A stretch of DNA of 64,000 nt, from the NCBI RefSeq assembly GCF_009914055.1, contig NZ_CP028271.1, forward strand, positions 186,001 to 250,000, written 5' to 3'. This DNA is from Mixta intestinalis (lineage in GTDB: Bacteria > Pseudomonadota > Gammaproteobacteria > Enterobacterales > Enterobacteriaceae). Both the position numbers and the translations under genes were made by a program. The notes under the pieces are model-generated. The model was not told where the DNA came from and did no database searches. It was given only the letters and a program-made list of their open reading frames with translations. Positions 57,512-64,000 of this stretch are shown piece after piece. Numbering within the stretch: the first letter of the stretch is position 1; every line of letters begins with the position of its first letter.

Positions 57512-59959
57512 TCAGGCCGCTTCACTCTTGCGCAGCGGCGATTGCTGCGGCTTTACCGGCTGGGTTGCCAGCGCATCCGCCTCAAACTCATCCACGTTAA
57601 TCGAGCGCAAACGGCTCACCTCAGCCTGCTTCAGCACCTCGGCTTCCTCCGCGCTAATCCATCCTTCCTGCAAGGCGCGCTGCGCCAGCTCATCAAGGCG
57701 GGTAAACGGCAGATGTTTTTTCAACTGTTTGCTCAGGCGTTCGTGAATGACCTCCGCCGCCATAATATCCTGCAACGCGGCTTCCAGCTGTCCGGCTGGG
57801 TTATGCTCGCTCGGCGTTAAATACTGGCCGCGTCCCAGCCGTGAACGCGTGGCGGATGGCGTTTGCAGCAGCTTCGCCAGCTGATGATCGAGACAGTCGG
57901 AGGGGGCGCGACAATGACGTCCCGCCGGGAAAATCATCAGGCGCAGCATGGCGCCAGCGGCGGCGTGAGGGAAGTTACGCAGCAGATCGTCAATCGCATC
58001 CTCCGCCTGATTCAGCGCATCCTGTACGCCCCAGTGCAGCAGCGGCAGATCCGCTTCCTGACGCCCTTCGTCGTCATAACGCTTCAGCGCTGCCGAGGCG
58101 AGATAGAGCTGGCTCAGTACATCGCCAAGACGCGCGGAGACACGCTCGCGGCGTTTCAGGCTGCCGCCCAGCACCGACATGGAGACATCCGACAGCAGGG
58201 CAAGGTTAGCGCTGATGCGGTTCAGATGCTGATAGTAGCGGCGCGTGGCGTCACGCGTCGGCGAGGCGCTGGTGCGTCCGGCAGTGATACCAAGCCACAG
58301 GCTGCGCACCGCATTGCTGCCCACATGACCGATATGGCTGAACAGCGCCCGGTCGAAACTGGCAAGATCGTTGCGTTCGGCGGCCGCCATCTCCTGCAAC
58401 ACATAAGGATGACAGCGAATGGCACCCTGACCGAAGATAATCATGCTGCGCGTCAGAATATTAGCCCCTTCAACGGTAATGGCGATCGGCGCACCCTGAT
58501 AAGCCCGCGCCAGGAAGTTGCTTTTACCGAGCATAATGCCTTTACCACCGGCAATATCCATCGCGTCAATAATGGCGCGCTGGCCGCGATGGGTGCAGTG
58601 ATATTTTACGATTGCTGAGAGCACCGCCGGTTTTTCGCCAAGCATGATGCCGTAGGTAATCAGCGAGGCTGCGGCGTCCATCACATACGCGTTACCGGCG
58701 ATACGCGCCAGCGGCTCTTCAATGCCTTCCATTTTACCGATAGAGACTTTGAACTGACGGCGGATACGCGCATAGGCACCGGTTGCCAGCGCCAGGCTTT
58801 TCAGGCTGCCGGTAGAATTTGAGGGCAGGGTAATGCCGCGGCCTACCGACAGGCACTCAACCAGCATCCGCCAGCCCTGGCCGGCCATTTTCGGGCCGCC
58901 GATAATGTAATCAATCGGCACGAAAATATCTTTGCCGCGCGTCGGGCCGTTCTGAAACGGCACGTTCAGCGGAAAGTGACGTTTGCCAATCTCTACGCCC
59001 GGTGTCTGCGTCGGGATCAGGGCGCAGGTGATGCCGAGTTCTTCAGTATCGCCCAGCAGATGTTCGGGATCGTACAGCTTAAAGGCCAGGCCAAGCACGG
59101 TGGCAATCGGTGCCAGCGTAATGTAACGCTTGTTCCAGGTGAGGCGCATACCCAACACCTGCTGCCCCTGCCATTCCCCCATGCAAACCACGCCGGTATC
59201 GGGAATGGCACCCGCATCGGAACCCGCTTCCGGGCTGGTCAGCGCAAAGCAGGGGATCTCTTCGCCGCGCGCCAGACCAGGCAGATAGCGATCTTTCTGT
59301 TCATCGGTGCCGTAATGCTGTAGCAGTTCGCCAGGGCCGAGCGAGTTCGGTACGCCGACGGTGATCGCCAGGATACCAGAAACGCCCGCCAGCTTTTGCA
59401 ATACGCGTGACTGCGCGTAAGCGGAGAATTCCAGGCCGCCATATTCTTTCTTGATAATCATGGCGAAGAAGCGATGCTCTTTCAGATATGCCCACAGCGC
59501 CGGCGGCAGATCGGCCATCTCATGGGTGATCTGGAAATCGTTCGCCATACGGCAGGCTTCTTCCACCGGGCCGTCGAGAAATGCCTGTTCTTCGGCGGTC
59601 AGGCGCGGTTGCGGGTAGTTATGCAGCTTTTTCCAGTCCGGGTTGCCGCGAAACAGATCGCCTTCCCACCAGGTGGTGCCCGCATCGATCGCCTCTTTCT
59701 CGGTACGGGACATCGGCGGCATCACTTTACGAAAGGTGCGCAGCATCGGCGCAGAGAACAGCGAACGGCGCAGCGTCGGCAGGTTGAAAGGCAGCAGTAC
59801 GATAGCCAGCGGCAACAGCAGCCAGGGCGTCCAGAGGTCGAGCAGCGCCATTGCCGCCGTCCAGAGCAGCAGAATTGCGCTGCTGGCGGGCAGCGAAATC
59901 CGATGCCAGAAAAGCACGCCGATCAGCACCAGCGTCGCAAGAACAGAAAGAACCATCAT
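57512..59959 (-). CDS. fadE: acyl-CoA dehydrogenase FadE
   Basis: First step of fatty acid beta-oxidation: acyl-CoA to trans-2-enoyl-CoA with FAD. 815 residues from MMVLSVLATLVLIG (59959, 150 bases inside the longest frame), matching E. coli FadE in start and length. N-terminal membrane segments (1-60), then the acyl-CoA dehydrogenase fold with CFALTSPEAGSDAGA and VEGANILTRSMIIFGQGAIR. C-terminal domain is conserved. A FadR-type operator lies just upstream. Confidence 0.97.
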   Translation of the reverse strand: MMVLSVLATLVLIGVLFWHRISLPASSAILLLWTAAMALLDLWTPWLLLPLAIVLLPFNLPTLRRSLFSAPMLRTFRKVMPPMSRTEKEAIDAGTTWWEGDLFRGNPDWKKLHNYPQPRLTAEEQAFLDGPVEEACRMANDFQITHEMADLPPALWAYLKEHRFFAMIIKKEYGGLEFSAYAQSRVLQKLAGVSGILAITVGVPNSLGPGELLQHYGTDEQKDRYLPGLARGEEIPCFALTSPEAGSDAGAIPDTGVVCMGEWQGQQVLGMRLTWNKRYITLAPIATVLGLAFKLYDPEHLLGDTEELGITCALIPTQTPGVEIGKRHFPLNVPFQNGPTRGKDIFVPIDYIIGGPKMAGQGWRMLVECLSVGRGITLPSNSTGSLKSLALATGAYARIRRQFKVSIGKMEGIEEPLARIAGNAYVMDAAASLITYGIMLGEKPAVLSAIVKYHCTHRGQRAIIDAMDIAGGKGIMLGKSNFLARAYQGAPIAITVEGANILTRSMIIFGQGAIRCHPYVLQEMAAAERNDLASFDRALFSHIGHVGSNAVRSLWLGITAGRTSASPTRDATRRYYQHLNRISANLALLSDVSMSVLGGSLKRRERVSARLGDVLSQLYLASAALKRYDDEGRQEADLPLLHWGVQDALNQAEDAIDDLLRNFPHAAAGAMLRLMIFPAGRHCRAPSDCLDHQLAKLLQTPSATRSRLGRGQYLTPSEHNPAGQLEAALQDIMAAEVIHERLSKQLKKHLPFTRLDELAQRALQEGWISAEEAEVLKQAEVSRLRSINVDEFEADALATQPVKPQQSPLRKSEAA

Positions 59960-59981
59960 AATGAACCGCTCCGTATCAAGT

Positions 59982-59998
59982 AAGAGGTCTGACCTGTT
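59982..59998 (-). promoter_or_regulatory. candidate FadR operator upstream of fadE
   Basis: Palindromic core AGGTC-T-GACCT within AAGAGGTCTGACCTGTT, about 23-39 bp before the fadE start codon. It resembles FadR sites that repress beta-oxidation genes until long-chain acyl-CoA appears. Confidence 0.65.
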
Positions 59999-60182
59999 AG
60001 GCCTGAGTACAGATTTAGAGCAGATAGTATTTTTTAGCAATTGCATAACATAATAATTACAACGTGGCTCACACTCCGCTGCTAACTTTAGGTAAATCGC
60101 AGACTTCAACGCGTAGCGCTTTGCGGGTTATGACCATTTCGGTAAACTTGCGCTGACTCTTTCTCATCCAAAGGACATCCCT

Positions 60183-60764
60183 ATGTACCAGGATATTATT
60201 CGTTCAGAACTTAACGAAGCAGCGGACACGCTAAATAAATTCCTGAGCGAAGACGCCAATATTCACGCGATCCAGCGCGCGGCGGTGTTGCTGGCCGACA
60301 GTTTTAAAGCGGGCGGCAAGGTGCTTTCCTGCGGCAATGGCGGCTCGCACTGCGATGCGATGCACTTTGCTGAAGAACTGACCGGGCGCTACCGTGAAAA
60401 CCGTCCCGGCTATCCGGCTATCGCTATCTCTGACGTTAGCCATCTCTCCTGCGTCAGTAACGATTTTGGCTACGATTATGTCTTCTCGCGCTACGTTGAG
60501 GCGGTAGGGCGTGCGGGCGATGTGCTGCTGGGGATCTCTACCTCAGGCAACTCTGCTAATGTGATCAAGGCGATTGAAGCGGCGCGCGCTCAGGGCATGA
60601 AAGTGATTACCCTGACCGGTAAAGATGGCGGCAAAATGGCAGGCAGCGCCGATATTGAAATCCGCGTGCCTCATTTCGGTTATGCTGACCGCATCCAGGA
60701 GATTCATATCAAAGTGATCCATATCCTGATGCTGCTGATCGAAAAAGAGATGGAGAAAAAGTAA
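60183..60764 (+). CDS. gmhA: sedoheptulose-7-phosphate isomerase GmhA (LpcA)
   Basis: Converts sedoheptulose 7-phosphate to heptose 7-phosphate for LPS core and adjoins fadE as in E. coli. 193 residues; SIS domain with CGNGGSHCDAMHFAEELTG and GISTSGNSANVIKA (phosphosugar binding). GmhB of the same route is at 2865. Confidence 0.97.
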   Translation: MYQDIIRSELNEAADTLNKFLSEDANIHAIQRAAVLLADSFKAGGKVLSCGNGGSHCDAMHFAEELTGRYRENRPGYPAIAISDVSHLSCVSNDFGYDYVFSRYVEAVGRAGDVLLGISTSGNSANVIKAIEAARAQGMKVITLTGKDGGKMAGSADIEIRVPHFGYADRIQEIHIKVIHILMLLIEKEMEKK

Positions 60765-60901
60765 CGGCGAACCCGTCGTGAAGGCTGCCGCGTCACCCCC
60801 GGCGCGGCCTGTTTCAGCCGCTGCTCCGTCCGTTTTCATCGCTGCGTATTCCTCTGCTGTTTGGTTATAATCGACGCTAAATCGTGCCGGAGGCTCCGAC
60901 T

Positions 60902-61669
60902 ATGTGTGAACTGCTCGGTATGAGCGCTAATGTCCCAACTGATATTTGCTTTAGCTTCACCGGACTGGTGCAGCGCGGCGGCGGCACCGGGCCGCATAAG
61001 GATGGCTGGGGCATCACCTTTTATGAAAATAAAGGCTGCCGCACCTTTAAAGATCCGCAGCCCAGCTACAGCTCGCCGATTGCACGGTTGGTGCAGGAGT
61101 ATCCGATAAAATCCTGTTCGGTAGTGGCGCATATTCGTCAGGCCAACCGTGGCCAGGTCTCGCTGGAAAATACGCATCCCTTTACCCGCGAACTCTGGGG
61201 CCGCCACTGGACCTACGCCCATAACGGCCAGCTTAACGGCTATCGTCAGCTGGAGACCGGCAATTTTCGTCCGGTAGGCGAAACCGACAGTGAAAAGGCG
61301 TTCTGCTGGCTGCTGCATAAGCTGGCGACGCGCTATCCGCGCACGCCCGGCAACTGGCCTGCGGTATTTCGTTATATTGCTGAACTGGCGGCAGAGCTGC
61401 GGCAGAAAGGCGTATTTAATATGCTGCTGTCGGACGGGCGCTATTTAATGGCCTACTGCTCAACCAATCTGTTCTGGATTACGCGGCGTGCGCCTTTTGG
61501 CAAAGCCAAACTGCTGGATCAGGATGTGGAGATCGATTTTCAAAAGCAGACCACGCCAAATGACGTGGTCACGGTGATTGCCACACAGCCGTTAACCGGC
61601 AATGAAACCTGGCACCGGATTGCGCCAGGTGAATGGCAGCTATTTTGCCTGGGTGAGCGCCAGGAATGA
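60902..61669 (+). CDS. yafJ: class II glutamine amidotransferase YafJ
   Basis: 255 residues starting MCELLGMSANVPTD at 60902. After removal of Met1, Cys2 is the expected nucleophile of a class II (Ntn) glutamine amidotransferase. GPHKDGWGITFYE and AHIRQANRGQV are core motifs. Its partner synthetase and substrate are unknown. Convergent with yafK, overlapping by 30 bases. Confidence 0.92.
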   Translation: MCELLGMSANVPTDICFSFTGLVQRGGGTGPHKDGWGITFYENKGCRTFKDPQPSYSSPIARLVQEYPIKSCSVVAHIRQANRGQVSLENTHPFTRELWGRHWTYAHNGQLNGYRQLETGNFRPVGETDSEKAFCWLLHKLATRYPRTPGNWPAVFRYIAELAAELRQKGVFNMLLSDGRYLMAYCSTNLFWITRRAPFGKAKLLDQDVEIDFQKQTTPNDVVTVIATQPLTGNETWHRIAPGEWQLFCLGERQE

Positions 61670-62377
61670 CTGGGAGGCGGCAGGCGTGCCGCTGACCGGC
61701 GTACCGTTCAGCACATACTTGCCGTTGCTGACCACCATCGTCGGCGGCTGGCGATGCTCAACAAACCAGGCGTAGCCCGGCTGTAGCTCCCGCCAGAAGC
61801 TGGCGTAATAGGAGTTGCGGTGGTTGTGCATATTGCTTTCGGTCATGCGGAACGGATAGATGCTGACCGCCACTTCCGGCTGACCGTTGCGCAGGGCGGC
61901 ATCGACGTAGCTGAAAATCTCATCCATATAGGCGTTAGTCATCGCATAACAGCCGATGGAGACGCAGGCACCATGAATCATCAGGTATTTACCATCATAG
62001 CCGCGTTCGCGATCGTACTGGTTGGGGAAACCAATATTGATGGCGCGATAAAAGCGGCTATCCGGCTTCAGCTGGCTTAGCTTAACGCTGTAAAAACCTT
62101 CCGGGCTTTTAAAATCACCCTGACGACGCTTTGGCCCCAGGCCGCCAGAAAAATTACAGATGCGATAGCTGTCGAGCAGGCGATATTCGTTGCCGATTTT
62201 ACCGTACAGCTCCAGCGTGCGTTCTTCTTTGAAGATCTGAATGTAGACCGGCGTGCCTAATAGCTGCTTCTTTAACTCTTTACTGACCGGCGCAAGTGGT
62301 TGTGCAGGTTCAGGTATGCTTGCCATGCTGAGGGCCGGCAAAAGAATCATCGCAAACAAGAGTGCGATTTTGCCCAT
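61640..62377 (-). CDS. yafK: L,D-transpeptidase-family protein YafK (DpaA)
   Basis: 245 residues from MGKIALLFAMILLPALSMAS (62377), which is a signal peptide, so exported. The YkuD catalytic motif MIHGACVSIGCYAM contains the catalytic Cys. E. coli YafK removes Braun lipoprotein from peptidoglycan (amidase-like activity), rather than forming cross-links. Longer in-frame start 12 codons upstream is not preferred. Confidence 0.92.
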   Translation of the reverse strand: MGKIALLFAMILLPALSMASIPEPAQPLAPVSKELKKQLLGTPVYIQIFKEERTLELYGKIGNEYRLLDSYRICNFSGGLGPKRRQGDFKSPEGFYSVKLSQLKPDSRFYRAINIGFPNQYDRERGYDGKYLMIHGACVSIGCYAMTNAYMDEIFSYVDAALRNGQPEVAVSIYPFRMTESNMHNHRNSYYASFWRELQPGYAWFVEHRQPPTMVVSNGKYVLNGTPVSGTPAASQSFLALTQAK

Positions 62378-62585
62378 TCTTTTTCCCTTGATAATTAGGG
62401 GGTTAAACTGCAACGCTTGATGGCGTTTGTGACTTGCATAATCGGAGAATTCCGCTATCGCAGCGCAACATTATCACTGTCTGTTTTTTTATCAAGATGC
62501 ACGTTAATAAATTGCTGTGATTTCACCGCCGCGCAGCAGTCCGCGTGAATAATCCCGATGCTACGCCATTGAATTCTTGCAGGCT

Positions 62586-62605
62586 GACTGTATACTTATC
62601 CAGTG
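62586..62605 (+). promoter_or_regulatory. LexA (SOS) box upstream of dinB
   Basis: GACTGTATACTTATCCAGTG has the CTG-N10-CAG pattern of LexA operators and sits 14 bp before the dinB ATG, with GGAGGGGG as ribosome site. dinB is a LexA-regulated gene in E. coli. Confidence 0.8.
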
Positions 62606-62619
62606 TTGGCGGAGGGGGT

Positions 62620-63675
62620 ATGCGCAAAATCATTCATGTCGATATGGACTGTTTTTACGCCGCGGTGGAAATGCGCGATAACCCCAGCCTGCGCGATATT
62701 CCGCTGGCTATCGGCGGCAGCCATACCCAGCGCGGCGTGATCAGCACCGCGAACTATCCGGCGCGTAAATATGGCGTGCGCAGCGCGATGTCTACGGCGA
62801 TGGCGCTAAAACTCTGCCCGCATCTGACGCTGCTGCCGGGGCGCTTTGACGCCTATAAAGAAGCCTCCGCCCATATTCGTGAGATCTTTTCCCGCTACAC
62901 CTCCCTGATTGAGCCGCTGTCGCTGGATGAAGCCTATCTGGATGTCAGCAACAGCTCGCACTGTCACGGTTCGGCAACGCTGATCGCCCGTGAGATTCGC
63001 CAGACCATTGCCGACGAGCTTAACCTTACCGCTTCGGCGGGCATCGCGCCGGTTAAGTTTCTCGCCAAAATCGCCTCTGATTTAAATAAGCCCAACGGGC
63101 AGTTTGTTATTACACCGGATAAGATGCCGTCGTTTCTGCTGACGCTGCCGCTGGCAAAAATTCCCGGCGTCGGTAAGGTGACGGCGAAAAAGCTGGAAGA
63201 CTTGGGGCTGCGCACCTGTGCCGATGTGCAGAACAGCGATCTGGCGATGCTGCTAAAGCGCTTTGGTAAATTTGGCCGCGTAATTTGGGAACGCAGCCAC
63301 GGCATTGATGAACGCGAAGTGGTTGCCGATCGCGAGCGTAAATCACTCGGCGTGGAGCGCACGCTGTCAGAAGATATTCATCACTGGGAGCAGTGCATTG
63401 AGATTATCGATCGCCTGTATGAGGAGCTGGAGCGGCGGCTGACCAAAATCAAGCCGGATCGTCATATTGCCCGGCAGGGCGTTAAGCTCAAGTTCAGCGA
63501 TTTTCAGCAAACGACTCAGGAGCATGTCTGGCCGATGCTGAACAAAGAGGATTTGCTGGCGGTAGCGAAAGAGGCCTGGGATGCACGGCGCGGCGGGCGC
63601 GGTGTCCGGCTGGTAGGCCTGCACGTTACGCTGCTTAATCCCCAGCTGGAGCGTCAGCTGCTGTTGGGGCTGTAA
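62620..63675 (+). CDS. dinB: DNA polymerase IV (DinB)
   Basis: Error-prone Y-family translesion polymerase. 351 residues from MRKIIHVDMDCFYAAVEMRD; the frame starts 25 codons earlier but the LexA box and ribosome site select this ATG. Catalytic acids D (VDMDCF) and DE (SLDEAYLD) are present. C-terminal clamp-binding tail RQLLLGL. Length as in E. coli. Confidence 0.97.
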   Translation: MRKIIHVDMDCFYAAVEMRDNPSLRDIPLAIGGSHTQRGVISTANYPARKYGVRSAMSTAMALKLCPHLTLLPGRFDAYKEASAHIREIFSRYTSLIEPLSLDEAYLDVSNSSHCHGSATLIAREIRQTIADELNLTASAGIAPVKFLAKIASDLNKPNGQFVITPDKMPSFLLTLPLAKIPGVGKVTAKKLEDLGLRTCADVQNSDLAMLLKRFGKFGRVIWERSHGIDEREVVADRERKSLGVERTLSEDIHHWEQCIEIIDRLYEELERRLTKIKPDRHIARQGVKLKFSDFQQTTQEHVWPMLNKEDLLAVAKEAWDARRGGRGVRLVGLHVTLLNPQLERQLLLGL

Positions 63676-63690
63676 GGCTGGCGCGATAAA

Positions 63691-63720
63691 AAAGAAAAGC
63701 CAGACCTGCGTCTGGCTTTG
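63691..63720. terminator. terminator between dinB and pepD
   Basis: Hairpin AAAGCCAGAC / GTCTGGCTTT with a CTGC loop, usable by both convergent genes. Confidence 0.85.
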
Positions 63721-63744
63721 AAACGTTATGTGACAGGCCGCGAT

Positions 63745-64000
63745 TTATTTCGCCGGAATCGCCTTCAGCAGTTCGGTCAGCAGCTGCCAGTAAAGGCCGA
63801 CGCTGCCAATATGTACCTGCTCATCCGGCGAGTGCGGGCCGGTAATGGTCGGGCCGATAGAAACCATATCCATATCCGGGTAAGGTTTCTTAAACAGGCC
63901 GCACTCCAGACCGGCGTGAATCACCTGAATGTTCGGCGTTTTGTTAAACAGACGGTGATAGGTTTCACGCACCAGCGCCATCACCGGCGAGCTGGCGTCC
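63745..64000 (-). CDS. pepD: cytosol non-specific dipeptidase PepD, C-terminal part (partial)
   Basis: The last 85 or so codons of pepD, running off the right edge. HAGLECGLFKKPYPDMDMVS and GPTITGPHSPDEQVHIGSVG are the metal-site region of M20 peptidase PepD. It hydrolyses X-His and other dipeptides. The gene starts beyond the window. Confidence 0.95.
   Translation of the reverse strand, partial: DASSPVMALVRETYHRLFNKTPNIQVIHAGLECGLFKKPYPDMDMVSIGPTITGPHSPDEQVHIGSVGLYWQLLTELLKAIPAK

Overview
The window looks like a chromosomal segment of an enterobacterium. The 16S rRNA and the core gene order (metNIQ, gmhB, an rrnH-like rRNA operon, yafC/yafD, mltD, gloB, yafS, rnhA/dnaQ, aspV tRNA, then yafV ... 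fadE, gmhA, yafJ, yafK, dinB, pepD) match the E. coli 4-6 minute region. The 16S and the gene content fit the Erwiniaceae (Pantoea/Mixta/Erwinia group) best. That placement is inference, since no database search was possible.

Layout. 1-15.5 kb is conserved core: methionine ABC transporter, GmhB, a complete rRNA operon (16S, tRNA-Glu, 23S, 5S, tRNA-Asp), then cell-wall, detoxification and replication genes ending at dnaQ and a second tRNA-Asp. 15.5-47 kb is accessory DNA in the interval between the aspV-type tRNA and yafV. It holds three modules. The first (15.8-32.9 kb) encodes a glycyl-radical bacterial microcompartment (GRM) with its own activase, shell proteins, aldehyde dehydrogenase, PduL, acetate/propionate kinase, alcohol dehydrogenase, a divergent SAM synthetase and a PocR-type two-component system. 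The second (33.4-44.5 kb) is an orphan type VI secretion island: VgrG, EagR chaperone, a PAAR-Rhs effector interrupted by an in-frame TGA, an immunity gene, and two displaced Rhs C-terminal toxin tips with immunity genes. The third (44.7-47.2 kb) is a pair of ureide-catabolism genes (puuE, pucG).

47-57.5 kb carries yafV-ybdL and a type I-F CRISPR-Cas locus (cas2-3, csy1, csy2, csy3, cas6f). It has no cas1 in this window, a decayed repeat pair upstream and a one-spacer array downstream. 57.5-64 kb returns to core genes (fadE, gmhA, yafJ, yafK, dinB, partial pepD).

How the genes work together. The key residues of the microcompartment enzyme (H164, H281, S282, C433, E435, D447) fall at the same positions as in B12-independent glycerol dehydratase, which points to dehydration of 1,2-propanediol or glycerol. 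The aldehyde would then go to acyl-CoA (aldehyde dehydrogenase), acyl-phosphate (PduL) and acid plus ATP (AckA), or to the alcohol (Fe-ADH). The activase needs SAM, and an unusual MetK is encoded beside a shell gene. The dehydratase carries about 60 extra residues containing helices that resemble encapsulation peptides.

Quality caution. Several G or C runs in the rRNA operon, one in tRNA-Glu, and an A run in an immunity gene are one base shorter than expected. Some frameshift or stop observations could therefore be assembly errors in repeated DNA.
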